From Cinclus cinclus (Eukaryota; Chordata; Aves; Passeriformes; Cinclidae): a stretch of 64,000 bases of DNA. Every line of letters starts with the position of its first letter. Position 1 is the first letter of the stretch. The notes under the pieces were generated by a model. The model was not told the origin of the DNA. It worked only from the letters and a program-made list of their open reading frames with translations, and did not search any database. Shown here one piece after another: positions 1-13,300 of this stretch. The position numbers and the translations under genes were made by a program. The stretch spans positions 95,869,324-95,933,323 of the forward strand of contig NC_085046.1 of the NCBI RefSeq assembly GCF_963662255.1, read 5' to 3'.

Positions 1-1748
1 GAAAGAAACACTTCAAACAAAGTTGTGTCATTAAATTTGGAACCTGTGTTCAGGGCACATCTGGCAGAGATAAAAACAGACAAAGAAAAAGTGTCCAGTA
101 GTGTGGCAGTCAACATAGTAACTCCATAAATTAGCATTTTCAATGAGGTCAAGCAGGAAAAGCCTGCTCACATTTCAGTGAAGTAATCTGGATATAATTC
201 AGTACCATTTCCTGTAGGACTGCGAATGAGCTAAAGCACAGCTGATTTTTCACTGTACTACATTTCAGGCCATGCCTACATACTTATTTCCTCAGCTTGA
301 AATTTGGCACAGCTCTTCAAGCACCAAATATAAGTCTATAGACATCAGAAAAGTAAAATATACTCACAAAAGAGGGAAAGTTTCTGGGTCTAGTAAATCA
401 GTAAGAACATTTCTCTGTGCACAAGAGATCAAGAGAAAGCAAAAGTTCTGTCTAGTTCCTGCCCTATACACATTTGGGGCACTAGTGGTGCCTCTGTAGA
501 GCTGAACTCTTCAGACATTTGTAATGGCCAAAGGAAATAACAGGAGATATGGGGAACGTGAACACTGTGAACAGTCAAATGTTAATAAAATGAAATCTGT
601 ACAAAGAACAAGAAGAAAAGGAGTAATGGAAAGAAAAAATGAACACTTTAAAAAAGAACACTGAAACTGGGGGAGAAAACTTGGGTCACCAGTAAAAGTT
701 TTACTGAAGCAAGAAAGATGAAAAAAAATACCATTTTTCCCTAGCAGAGTCAAAGCAAGAATTCTTCAAAAAGTATTGTGTTGTATTTTTTCCAGAGTAA
801 GTGAGCATTGTGTAAAATTGAAATGTTTTATTTAAAAAACTAAAACCCCAATGGATGCATGAGTGCATAATACTGCCCTTACAGTATTTTTGAAGATTGC
901 TGCTTCTGTTACTCCAGACCTTTGATCATCCTTTGCCCTTCTTTTCTCTAGGTAAAGCTTTCAGTTTCCACTGACACAGTCCTTCAGTGATAGAAATGGA
1001 GACAACTGATTTTAAAATTAGGTTTGTAAGGATTTGCTTTGTAATAAAGAATGAGCAAAGTATTTTTTTTCCATTTACCCTTTATTCATGCTCTGTCTTT
1101 TTTTATTGTTTTTTTCCTCTTCTGGTGATAATTTTTAGTCACTTCACTTCTTCAGGACTGCAGTATAGTCTCTTCTCTTCTTATGGCCTCTGGTCATAAT
1201 TTCTGTCCATTTAAAGCCTATTCATACCTACAGTACACATGACAGATTGCTTAGAATAGGCCTGTCTACTACCTGTGAATTTTTTATTATTACCAAATAG
1301 TGCTGTCTACAATTCCATAAATTTGTTGTATGCAAAAAAAGCACAAAGAATCAAACATATAAGTTCTTATCGAGACTCTTCTCCATTAAGATTTGATTGT
1401 TAAAGTGCTGATAGTTTATGGTTGAATTTACTCATATGGGTAATATTACCAAATTCAGTAAAATCCTTCATTAATATAAATTGATCACAGGCAATTTTCA
1501 GAAACATTTGTATACAGTATGGATTGTTAATGTATTTAAAGAAACAAAATTTAATTTCTTAAATTGAACCAATGGACATTCTAAATTTTAAAGTATGAAT
1601 AGTCATACTGGCTCTGCTCCAGCATTAAGGGTTTCTTTTTAAAGAAATAGCATCTTAAAGTTTCTTTCTATGGAACCCTGACTTCTGCTCTAACAGTTAT
1701 CACATGTTTTATACTGAATATATTTTATATAAGTTTATGGACATGTTT
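1..1748. other. AT-rich non-coding DNA, nothing identified
   Basis: No gene or known repeat is recognisable here. Open frames are at most about 80 codons, low in complexity, and have no recognisable domain or splice context. Short A and T runs are common, as elsewhere in the window. Confidence 0.6.
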
Positions 1749-1963
1749 CTCTCCTCTCCTCTCCTCTCCTCTCCTCTCCTCTCCTCTCCTCTCCTCTCCT
1801 CTCCTCTCCTCTCCTCTCCTCTCCTCTCCTCTCCTCTCCTCTCCTCTCCTCTCCTCTCCTCTCCTCTCCTCTCCTCTCCTCTCCTCTCCTCTCCTCTCCT
1901 CTCCTCTCCTCTCCTCTCCTCTCCTCTCCTCTCCTCTCCTCTCCTCTCCTCTCCTCTCCTCTC
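1749..1963. repeat. Perfect (TCTCC)n pentanucleotide array
   Basis: The five-base unit CTCCT repeats without interruption from 1751 to 1960 (42 units), with partial units at both edges, then decays into irregular pyrimidine-rich DNA (CTCTTCTTTCC...). One strand is all pyrimidine and the other all purine. Because five is not a multiple of three, every frame through it stays open, which yields artefactual Ser/Leu/Pro-rich frames on the plus strand and Glu/Arg/Gly-rich frames on the minus strand. These are not genes. Perfect identity over this length implies recent expansion and probable length polymorphism. Short-read assemblies may misstate the true copy number. Confidence 0.98.
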
Positions 1964-4900
1964 TTCTTTCCATTTCCTCTTTTTTCTTTCTGCACCTGTC
2001 TTTTGCTTTTCCTCTTTTACCTTTTACCTTTTCCCTTGTAGTTACCCAAGTCCTTCCACCATTCATCTAATTTTAAACTATTGTCCTTGTTTTGCAAAAC
2101 AATTAATGACCCACAAATGTGTGTTCCCATCAAGCTTTGCATTTCTCAGCCCTTTTTTTGTCATACAATATCATGGTGTTTATAATAATTCCCAATTTAA
2201 CACTGATATTATATTTTTTTTAATTAGTTACGTAGCTCTAGTGAGCCAAAAATTCAGTATTTCACATTTATTTCCTGGATGGAAGAATTTATAGAAGGTT
2301 TTATTTCATTTAACTTAATATTAATTTAAAAATCCAGATGCAAATGGGATCTGTTTTTCTAGTAGTACACACAGTTACTTAACAGTAAAAGTTCTGTGAA
2401 ACTGCATGAATTACATTATTTCTAAAATGCTTCCACCAGCTTTTAATTAGAGTTGATTTGAGTCAAGTCTATCAATTACATTAACAAATAGTTTGGGAGT
2501 TTTATTCTTTGCTGGAAACTCCAATAAAACCATACTATATTATTAAGGATCTCCATTAGCACCTGAATTTGCCTTCTACAGAGAGCCCCTTATAGAGCTG
2601 CTACCATGTTATGTTAATGGTACCAGTCCTGCAATTAAGCCTGAATCAACAGGAGAACATGATGACAACATTCTAACTTATATACTTCTAAAGTAAAAAG
2701 ATACAATGCAAGATCTGATAGGGTATTGTCCACCTCCTTATATATCTTCATGTCTTCTTCAGTGCAAATTGTCTTATTTTTCATTAGAATTGAGACACAT
2801 CTCCCACTGTAAGAATCAATTTTTTCATCTCCACATAATTCAAACCATTTTACTGCATTTCAGATTCAGTGTCTGCCTGAGAAATCTTGTTTAAAAGTGT
2901 GAAAAAAGCCCTCTTAAAATTGTGGACTATTTCCAGAAATATGGAACAAAAATGCAGACTTTTTCCTGTTGGAGCATTCTGGAAGCCTTATCTTGAGCAA
3001 ATTTTGGTGCTTTTTCTTGTTCAAGGAAATAGATTTCATGAACTGGCATCAATATCATGTCACTTTTTGTTCAAAACCAGTCAAAATACTGAATATGGAA
3101 AACTATAGTAAGGACTTGCTCTGATAATTTACTTCCAGAGTTTCTGTGAATGGGTGGTTTGTAAATGTATTCACAGAGCAATATATCCCCATGGAAATTT
3201 GCTGTCTTCCTGCAGCTCCAGCATGTTTCTCCTGACTGCACTGGGGTTGCACTAAGACACCTGAGTGTAATGGTTAACTCTCACTTCTGAGCACTTGTCC
3301 ACACAGGGAATTAGTGCAAAATAGCTTTTGTGCTCTGAATCCCGAAGGTTTATTTCCTCCTGTAGTTGTGTCCCAAACTGAACTATAGGCTTCTTAGTAT
3401 GATTGCCTGTTTTTAAAGATTTTCTAACATCAAATTACATTACTTTCTAAACTTGATGATGTTTTTTTTCATGCAAGATCAAGATATTGCCTAGATTTTC
3501 CAAAATGAGATTAGGAGATGGCTGTGATACTGTTAGAACCTAGCCATATTTTATTTTCAGGCTTTGTCAAAAATTAGGCTCTCTAGTCTACAAAGCATCT
3601 GTATTTTATGATATGGTAGAAGATGTATTTGCTAAAAAAACTTTTTAAAAAGCACCTAAAAATAATCTTCCAGAAAATAGCTGTTCAAAGTCCCATATTT
3701 TGCCTTTTCTCTAAGCCATGCATTAAAGAAATTCAAGTAGAGAGAAACATGAAGTGCTGCTTTTTCAGCAAAGTACACTTCCAAAACCTGGTATCTGAGT
3801 CATCATCCTTTACTACTTAGAGATTTGCATAGCATCTAGTAAATTTTCTACAAAACTGAGAGATGCTTTTTTATTAATTAATGTTATGAATCTTTCTATG
3901 AAAGGGACAGCTGAGAAAAGCCATGCTTTAACAGCCCCAGTGAATAGCCTAATCAAAAAATTTTAGTTGAACACAGCATTTTCATGTTCCACCAGGTCTC
4001 AGAGGAGTATATTATGGTACAGAACACAGGCTGTCTCTCCACAGCAGCCTGGTTTAAGTAAAACTGCAATTTCACCATTACATGTCCAGGGCACAATTCA
4101 TTTAGGCTGTCATGCATTGTCCTGTCCAAAAGGACATCCTAGGTTTTCCATAGCCAACAGAGAGAGAGCTACGTCATTCTTGGACACGTGCCTAAGGTAG
4201 ACAGTGTTCCTTTTTGTCAAGAATATGTTTCTATTTACTCTGCAGAAGCTATAGGTGATTAAATATTTAGGCAGCTAACCTTTGGATTAATAAACTGGGG
4301 AGGGGGGAGGGCAGGATGTGTATGAATTGCATTCATTCCTTTATTATTTATGGATCCCCGTCTTGGATAAAGAAAAGAAAAACCAAAGTGAAATGTCATA
4401 ACTTACTGTATGGCATAGTAAATTTCCTTCTGTGAAGCTATTTTCAATTTTTGAATTGAAGAATTAAAAACATTTCTTTTAAAGGCAGGAAGGAAAAAAA
4501 ATGTTTTTAATGTTGAAGCATTAAAAATTGATATTCTGGAGACCAAGTCTGTATTGGTGTTATATAGACATTCTTCATTATCCTGCACACAAATGGAATT
4601 CCACTCTTACTTACAAAATTATGCACTAAAAATAATTCAAGAAATTATTTCCTTTGAACAAGCTGACAGTCTGAAAAAGACAAACAGAAACTTACAAGTG
4701 ACTTAATTGTTTTTGAGAAAGGCAGAGATACATACTTTCTCTAGCTGTATTTCTCCCACTGTTTTTGAAAATCTATTCTACTTGAGGGCATTGGAAGTAC
4801 TGAAAGGAGAGCCATGTGCTATGGGGTTCCTCAAATCCATATTCAAGCATGTAATGTTTGTTCTAAATGCTGGAAAGGACACAGAAATGAAAAGTGTATA

Positions 4901-5755
4901 AGCAGCACTCTCAGATTTTTGTTCTTACATGTAATTTGTCATCTCAACATTCAGTCTTTTACTAAAAAGGGGGAACACAGTCCCCAGCACAGACTTTGGG
5001 ATGAAAGTCAGATAGAAATAATTTGCCCACAGTAGTTGTTTTGATGAAAGAAATAAAGAGACCTACAGCAGGTTTCTAGGAAAGCCACTGTCCTAAGTCC
5101 TCAATAGCACTTCTAGTGGAATGTGTTAATGAGAAACAGCAAAATTTTTATTTCAATAATTAAATCATCCAAGGCACAAGCACCCAAAAATTGGTGACAG
5201 CTGAAACAGAGTTTTTAAGGGATTTTTAGAGCTTTTTATTTGCACTTTCATGTACAGTGTTTGCAATCTGTATTGGGTTCATAATGGAAGATGTAGTGGT
5301 CCTCCTGAGGAGAGAGAAGACTGCAACAAGCAGTGCATCACTGAGGCTGTGCTTTTTGTTATCACTCTTCAAGTACATTTGATTTAAGGTTCATACTCAG
5401 CTCAAGAAAATCTCTCCAGAACACATACCAGAAATATAGGCTAAGCCTGGGAAAGATTATGACCCCACAAAAATTGCTTTTTGAATGAGAATGTTTTATA
5501 TTCAAGCCTTGCTCCAGGATGAAAATCTTTCCTAGCAGTTGGAAATTTAAACTGAGAAAGAAAACACGAGATATGACAACAGTCTGAGTAGTGCCCACAG
5601 AGCTGCAAGGAAACATTGCTTGGACTCTTCTGTTTTACAAGACCCATTATTTGCTATAAATCAAGGGGGGTTTTGCTTTATTAGTATAATTGGTAAGAAA
5701 TACAAATATTGCCTATAATTTTTCTCTGCCTACAGTAAATATAGCATAGATGTGT
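1964..5755. other. AT-rich non-coding DNA, nothing identified
   Basis: After a short pyrimidine-rich tail of the pentanucleotide array (to about 2040), no gene or repeat family is recognisable. Open frames here stay below about 85 codons apart from the one running out of the array, and none shows a domain or a convincing pair of splice sites. Confidence 0.55.
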
Positions 5756-5846
5756 GATTCTGGGTGCGTCCTACATAGTGCCAGGAGTTGGAGTCAATAA
5801 TCCTGATGGGATCCTTACAACTCAGTGTACTCTGTGATTCTATGAA
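5756..5846 (+). mobile_element. CR1 LINE 3'-end fragment
   Basis: About 90 bp matching the 3' tail of avian CR1 retrotransposons. It has a 'gccaggagttgga' block, then 'gatcctt'-like and 'acaactcag' blocks, and ends in the family's diagnostic terminal repeat (GTGATTCTATGA). Only the untranslated tail remains, so this is a severely 5'-truncated copy, the usual fate of CR1 insertions. No coding capacity is left. Orientation is plus because the ATTCTATGA terminus is on the right. The subfamily cannot be fixed by eye. Confidence 0.85.
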
Positions 5847-7198
5847 ATACTTCAGGTCTGCAGAGAGCACAAAACACAAACATTTTGCTTGTCTTTATGG
5901 GATTTTAAAGGCATGGGACATCTCGAAAACAGTAAGATTAAGAGAAAGAATTGAATATTGCAATGCACCACATATGTTGCAAAGTGAACTTCACCTCTCA
6001 CACAAAGGAGATGGAGCAACACTAAAGCCCTTATAGCTTTCTTTAATTTTTGAGTTGTACTGAAGAACAGTTTTAACAAGAGTGGAAAAGCTATATCTAT
6101 CAGGTCCACTGATACACACAAGCAGTGGCCAAAAAGCAAACATTTAAGAGATGCTGGAATCTCATAATATATTTCTTTCCACATAGGTTTGCAAATAATT
6201 TAAAACATACATCTTAAAATATTATTATAATAATGTTTTTCTTAGTTATAACTGTTTTAATTGATATACTTCAGCTGTTGAGGTTTCTAACACCTGGTTT
6301 AAATGGAACTAAAAACATTCTCAGCAGAGTCTCAAGTCTAGCTAGATAGCAAATTAAAAATATTTGAATTTGGCTCTCTAACATTTGAGAAAATTCACAA
6401 TGTGTAACTAGAGCAACAGAGTCACTTTGTCTCAATGAAAAATATAACTTTCTTCCCTCTTCAAGTGCTTGGCACTGCTAAAATAGTTTCACTGTTTGTG
6501 ATGCACTCCACAGGCTTAAATTTGCTGACTACAAATATCTTTTCAGGACTACCTGTCATATTAGTTAAGAAAAAAAAAAAGCAACCTTTCAGAGTTTTTT
6601 TCCTATTCATAACATCCAGTTATTAATGCTTAAAAATCAATAGAATTATCCTCATAAGTAAGTATTGTGGAATTCTTTCAGTCTATAATTATTTATATAA
6701 GTGATGAGAACAAATATATTTATATTTTGGCATATCACACTCACCAATCAAACATTTTCAGACATTATATAAAATATTATACTTTTATTTCTCTTGTAAG
6801 AAAAGCAGAGGGAGAGAAAGAAAAATATTTTGAATGGGTAGTAGGTAAAATACTCTCCTTTTCATTAGTATTAGGGAAAATACTCTTTTTCCACTAGGAA
6901 AAAAAGCAACCAACCAAAAAAACCCCCAAACAAATAGTGTTGAAATATTTTGTATTTTAATTGGAAGGAAACGCCTGAAAACTTAAATACCATATAATTT
7001 CAGAACATTTTCTTCCTCTTAGACCATCATCACACTTTAGCCAAAAGAAGAGACAAAAGTGCATCACAGGAAGGATATGACTTCATACAATGAAGGAGAA
7101 AGGAACTGCATCACCTGCTGGGGAAGATGAGAACATCTGAGAACAAAACAAGATGTAATTTGGAAAAGTCAGATGATAGCTGAGTGTCACAATAGGGT
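5847..7198. other. AT-rich non-coding DNA, nothing identified
   Basis: No recognisable gene or repeat. The longest reading frame (6184 down to 5852, minus strand) is a hydrophobic, cysteine-rich frame that begins in the neighbouring AT-rich DNA and shows no family signature. Confidence 0.5.
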
Positions 7199-7337
7199 GT
7201 TTGACAGAGTTCAAGAAGCATTTGGACAATGCTCTCAGGCACATGCTGTGGCTTGTGTATCCTGTCCAGGGCCAGTAGTTGGACTCAATGATCCTTGTGT
7301 GTCCCTTCCAACTCAGCTTTTACTGTGACTTTGTGAT
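7199..7337 (+). mobile_element. CR1 LINE 3'-end fragment
   Basis: A second plus-strand CR1 tail. It begins with the segment encoding the last residues of ORF2 ('gagttcaagaagcatttgga'), runs through 'tgtccagggccagtagttgg' and 'actcaatgatccttgtg', then 'cccttccaactcag', and ends in a decayed terminal repeat ('tgtgactttgtgatc'). It is about 140 bp and 5'-truncated like the copy at 5.8 kb. The two have related 3' untranslated sequence and probably belong to the same or a close subfamily. Non-functional. Confidence 0.88.
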
Positions 7338-9765
7338 CTTTCTTCAACAGAGTTTTAATGTTCAGTTCTTTCATCCAAATTTCAAGACAAGATAAGTGTT
7401 TAAATCTTGGGATTTTCAGAGAAGAAAAAGTCCAAGTACAAAAATAAAATTTAAATAAAAAAGTTACAGACCAAAAAAGAATGGATAAAACAAATAGAGA
7501 GAGTGTTTGTACAAAAGGAAATCCTATAATTCATATAAACACCAGCTCTAGAAATTGAAAGATTTCTAACTGGGAGTTTTTCAAATAGATGTAAGTATTC
7601 AGGTATGTCCTTAATTACAACAACAAAATGCCAACCCAATCATTTTTAAAAAACGTTCTCATGATGCTACTCTAGGATACTGGGATTTCTATAATTTCTG
7701 TAATGGATTCAGAATTTCTGTAATGCAGCTGTGTAGATTCTGCAGTTTGAATAAATAACATATTTCTTTAAATTAAAAAGATATTCCAAATCAGAAGTCT
7801 TATTTCTTTCCAGATACCTACTTAAAATCTGATTTCAGTGAAAACTTCATGACATCTACTGTGAATCATCCACATTAATGGGGTATAACAGAGTCTGACT
7901 TCCCTTCAGATATGGGGCATGTATAAATGTAAATCCAGTATCTTCTAGAGTTTCTTCTGACTTACTTTTAGTAATCAGACCTAGTGAATATGAATGGTGT
8001 GACAAAAGATTTCTCTTAACACTGACTTATCACAGGAATTATGTGCATTAGGTAAGATCTGATTAGAGGAACCATTTCAATTATTCAAAATAAATTTTAG
8101 TCATGTGAAAAGATTCAGTTACTGACCTTAATGCCATCTCACATAATTCAAGGAGTTCTAAAAACCCTTGCTCAATTCTGAAGTCAAATATTTCCATAAA
8201 ATTCTGCATAACATTTCCCAATATTTTTTTTTCTGTAGCCTTACTAGAGCTTTATTCAGAATATAAAACAGCCAGTATAAACAGAGTAAGACTAATCTGC
8301 ATATTTTACAAATATATCCAAAGGCAAAAGCAAAATCTTGTTTGTCTTAATTTACCCTTTAAATGTAGCTGAACATTCAGACCTATATGTAATTTGAAGA
8401 CTCTTTGAGAACAGAAAAAATACCAGAGGAAAATCATTATATCTAATTAGATTATTAGAGATATAGAGATTTCTAAAAATAATTTTAACCATTCAAAACT
8501 CTTCAGAATTTGAAACATCCTCCCATAGATCTTTTTGCTTTTATTTGACAGAAAAAATACTAATTGAAAAATGATTGTGAAAAAACATTTTTTGCTTGAC
8601 TCAAAAAAAGTCTTGCCAAATGGTGGCTCAGTGTAGTTTCAAAGATTTTAAGTTAGTACTCATCTCCATGCTGCAAAGAAAGGGAAATTATCAATTGCAA
8701 GCTAGATAAACCTGTATGCCATCTACCTGCAACATTTTCTACTTTATCATCTATTCTAGTAATACTTTCAGTGACAGAAAAGTAAAATATTCTAGTGTGA
8801 CAGTGAGCGAACCGGATACTCTAATTAAAAAAAAATGCACATATTTGCATTTCCTTTCTACTGGGTTCAAACAGACATGAACGTAAGGACATCGTTTTGA
8901 CACCTTCTGTTAGACAAACATAGTGTGGCATAGCAGTTGTAATTTGTTGTCTTCAAAAAGAGAGAAACCAAACTGATGCAGATGTCTGGAGTAATCATCC
9001 TGGTTACTTAAGCAGTAGAAGTTTGCAGATGGCGGTAATAGCTTTTATTGGATCAGCTGATGGGGAAGGGATTTTTATGGGCAGTTTTCAATTCTTTAAA
9101 CAAAAAATAGTTAATCAGTAATATTTCTTTTTTGTGTGTAATCACTGTTGTTTTGGTAGAATGAATTGATGTGCATGCTGATAATTATAATAGTCTTCTA
9201 AATAAAATCTTTGCTTGTCTATGGATTATTTGGTTCCCACTCCCAAAATTTGAGTTTTTTTGTTTTTCTTGAACTGACAAGTTACAAACTTATTAAGCCT
9301 GGTAAAGTAATAGGAAAAATGGTGCAAAAGTAGTCAAAACAGCTCTTGATTAGTGAGAAAATGTTGTTTGTTCTTTTTAAACACCTGGAACTTTCTAAAA
9401 TCGGAAGTGAGTGTTTATATTATTTCTGAGCAAATCAAGTTCACTGGTATAGAGGCTGGAACTCCCAGGTAAGGCAAGAAATGCCTTAAATGTTATCAAG
9501 ACATTTCTAAGTAATAAAAAATAATATTACTTTCATTATGTACCACTCATCATTTTTCCTTTGTCTACTGCATGTTTTGACAAAGTAAGTTAGTATTTTT
9601 AATGAACTAAGCTGTAATAAATAACTTGTTTTCACCTCTGTTGCATAAGATAATTTCATTTATACTTTGAGAAAGTCATATGTTTTGTTTTAATCGCTTG
9701 CATTCTTCTGTAGAAAGAAATAATAATTTAAAAATTATGAAAAATGTAATATTTGTTCTACAAGG
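7338..9765. other. AT-rich non-coding DNA, nothing identified
   Basis: No gene or known repeat recognised. A small internal repetition of 'atttctgtaatg' units lies near 7685-7725. Confidence 0.55.
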
Positions 9766-10326
9766 TTTCTGTGGTTGACCCGAAATGGCAACTAAATAAC
9801 ACACAACTTCTTTCTCTTTTCCCCGCCCATACTGGGAAGGAAAATAAGAATGAAGAGCAAAATGTGTGCGTTAAGAGAAAAACATTTTAGGATTTGAAAC
9901 AAAATAGGAAATAATAATAATATTATAATAATAACTGTAACGATAAGGAGAGAGGGAGAGGGAAATAAAATCCAAAAGAAACAAGTGATAAACAGCAGAA
10001 CTTCTCTCCACCATTTGGCTGATGACCAGCCTGACCCCAAGCAGCAATCAGCCCCTGACAGCTGATTCCCCCTAGTCTATAGACTGAACACTGTGTTCTA
10101 GGGTGTGGAATATCTGGAATATCCCTTTGGCCAGTTTGGGTCAGCTGTCCTGGCCATGCTCCCTCTCAGCTTCTTGAGCCTCTGCTCACTGGCAGAGCGT
10201 GGGATACTGAAAATGCTTGATTTAAACAAGCACTACTTAGCTACAACTGAAATATTATTTTCTTTCTAAACCCCAATCACTGTACCAGCTACTAAGAAGG
10301 AAATTATCCCAGCTGAAACCAGAACA
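9766..10326 (-). mobile_element. Solo LTR, avian ERVL-like endogenous retrovirus
   Basis: Read on the minus strand, the left end (10326 downward) begins 'tgttctggtttcagctggg' and continues into 'ttagtagctgg', matching the recalled start of the common avian ERVL LTR (TGTGCTGGTTTTGGCTGGG...). The middle holds the family block seen on the plus strand as 'ggaatatccctttggccag' and 'tttgggtcagctgtcctgg'. The far end resembles the family's terminal 'ggttaaaccacgaca', here altered to 'ggtcaaccacagaaa'. The length of about 560 bp suits a full LTR. No internal retroviral DNA adjoins either side, so it is a solo LTR left by recombination. A clear target-site duplication is not visible (CAAGG versus GAGGG). 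It contains an AAT-rich patch at 9909-9941. Confidence 0.85.
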
Positions 10327-13300
10327 GAGGGAAATTGGCTAATTTTCATTAATTCTTTCAAGAAATTTGTGCAAAATATTATTGGATGATTGCAAAAAAG
10401 CCCCAAAAACAATTAAGAACAAAATTATCAGAGTGCACAGCATCACAGAATCACTTGGGTTCCAGCATTAAAAGAAAATGTTACTGCTGCTCACTTCAGT
10501 AGAGTTTATTTCAGGCTTGGGAAGTTAGTTTGCACTGCACAGTCATGCTTCAACACTTTATAGTTCTGTATAAACTAAGTTATAGTATAAATTGTTATGG
10601 TAGGTGGCAATCAAAAACCTAAACACACCTCACAGTACTGTGTGGCTGGCCTATGGTGCTCTGTGTGTGATTACACATTTATATATACACCAAATATTTT
10701 TATTCTGCCCACGCAAGCTATATTGTATAAAGTGTTTATGAGTTGTCTATAGTCAGTAAAATGAAAGTGTCTAGAGCATGAAATACATCCAAAGTAGTAT
10801 AGAATGAGATCTGCAAATATTCAGAAAAAAAGTACAATTATAACTGTGTTCTATTAAGTATGTATAAGTGAAGCACAATAAATAAAGTTGCTTTTTGGTT
10901 TGGTGGTTTTTTGTCCTGCCTGAGTAAAAAAATAATTCTTCATGAACAGCTTAAAGACAACAATATACACCAGCATGGTGAGAGCACTCATGCCTTTCAA
11001 AAAGAGCCTGCATTAACTTCTCGCAATTGATATTTTGCTGCTGCTGTTCCTCTTGGAAGCAGTACTGGGTCTAAATGCTCTTTTACACATGAGGTTGATG
11101 GAGTTGGAAGACACTGGCCCTCTTGCAGGAAATAAATCAAAGTCATCCACAATAATACCTCTCCCAGTCACTACTGGGATAATAACAATAAAATTTGACC
11201 AAGCAGCAGCCAGCAGTCATACTGTAGAATAAGAATTTAATATAGGTGTTCCTTCTTACTTTATATTCTTTAGACTATTCGGTTAAATATAGCTCATCAT
11301 CTAGACAATTTGGTATCACAATAAGGTGAAGTTTTATTAAAAAAAAATTAAAACCCACTATATTTTCCTTATTCTCTATTTTAGTAATCTTGGATGTACT
11401 AAGTCCTTGCCTCTGTATTTGGTCTCTAAGACACAAGTCTTGAGAGGAGAAAACAAATAAACATGACGGCAATAAGTAGGAGAAAAAACAGGGAGTTTCA
11501 ACAGTATGTATGGCCTTTGGAAAACAGCAGCTGAAATTCTGCATGAGGAAAATCCTTCCAAATGCAACTTTCAAGTCTGTATTCCTTCATTCACAAATGC
11601 AAACCGTAGCTCACAGATCTGTTAAATCGCATACGTACCATGAAATTAAAACATCCAAAGTCCTAAGTTTTCACTCTGTTCTGATACTTCTATATGTCAC
11701 AAGGAAGCAGAACTCCATCCTTGCTTCTCCTGCTCCAGAAGAGTTTGTGCTACCTGCTGCTGCCAGGCTAAATGTGGCTTTGCCTATACTTTGGTGCTCG
11801 TGAGAACATTGCCCTCTTCTGCCACATGTCTACACTTATTTGAAGTTTGTCTATATTGTGTACTATACCATGTGCAGTTGTATCATATAACCCAATAGCC
11901 CATACCTTTTATGACCTTTTATGGATAAATCTCCCTAATGAGAGATAAATATTGAGAAATCAGTCTTTTGCAGCAAAAGTGGACAAAATGGAAGAATTGA
12001 CACAAAGTTAGCTGCCAGCATAGTCCTTTTTCCAAAAATAATGAGAAGATATTTTGACTTAGCGGTGTCGCTCAGTGCATAAAACAAGTATATTTTCATG
12101 GATGCAGTTATTTAAAGCCTTATATATGTATTTAACCATCAGTAATCATTAGTAAATTCATATCAAAAAGAAGAAAAAAAAGGAATTATCATCCCTACTA
12201 TTTGTAATAGCTCTTAACTACTTGAAAACTGAAACTTGAAAAATTCTTCCAGTGGCAATGGATTCTTAAGCCAGTAAATTGAAGTGAGAATGTCATAGAT
12301 CTGTACTGGGCTTTCAGACACTTCAATTACAGAAAAAAATAGACTAGAACTACAGTCATGGGAATGATGACGAAAAATAACAATTGTGTTTTTCAGATTA
12401 CAGTAAGTGCAATTAGACCCCATTAATATACTAGTCGATTATAAAAAACAATTTTTTAAATGTAGCCTATTATGAATGAACAACACCAGAGTGGGTATTA
12501 TTAGCAGTGCTTTATCTACTGGTTTATAAGAGGCCTTGTTTAATGGAATGCCAACACTGCAGTGGAGAACAGTCTGTTTTGCCTAGTGCTGCACTCTGAG
12601 GTCAGTAAGAAGCTTCTGACCAACCTTCAGTGAATATTAGACCAAGCTTATAGCGCTTTCTCCTCCAGCCCTGTTGCAGTCACATTCTCACTGGAGTCAC
12701 TGAGAATGATACATGAGCACAGACAAAATACAGATTGAAATACTGGACTATAAACTGAGTGCTGACAGCAGTAGATTACGAGATTTTTTGGAAAATGAAA
12801 ATATTATTGTAGAGATTCTGAGATACCAGAAGTACCTTATCTCCTAAAGTAAAGCATGTTATGCAAGATATGTATCTGGATGATAGAAATTGCATATTTC
12901 CTGTTCTTTAAAATATAATGATGGAATATCTAGATTTCTTAGACTGAGGTTTACTGATCAGATCAAGTAGCCAGCCACCTCTCTCCCCTCCCAGTCCCTT
13001 GGAGTAATGAGGAGAAGAAAGGAAGAAAAAAGAGAGAAGTATGAAAAATCATGGAAAAAGGCAGACTAAAAATCTGAAGCACCTTGGCATCAGAGTGACA
13101 AAGTATTTTGGGCAAGGTTTTGCTCATCTAAAACATTAAAACAGAAATAAAAACTTTTTTGTTTTCATGGACAGCTCTGGATGGTTAATCACAAAATAAA
13201 TCAAGTTATAATGAAAACTAGTTCAATATGCCATTGACTAAGTCAGTTTGGAGTTGTTTCTCTTTATCTTTAAACATAATCCTTATAATTAAGGTAATCT

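Noticed and set aside
1704..2294. 196-codon plus-strand frame and two minus-strand frames rich in Glu/Arg/Gly across 1.75-1.96 kb
   Set aside because: They are translations of the (TCTCC)n array, which is open in every frame. There is no non-repeat coding sequence.
10441..10466. CR1-like 'catcacagaatcacttgggt'
   Set aside because: Only about 20 bp resemble the complement of the CR1 tail, and the following sequence does not continue the family pattern.
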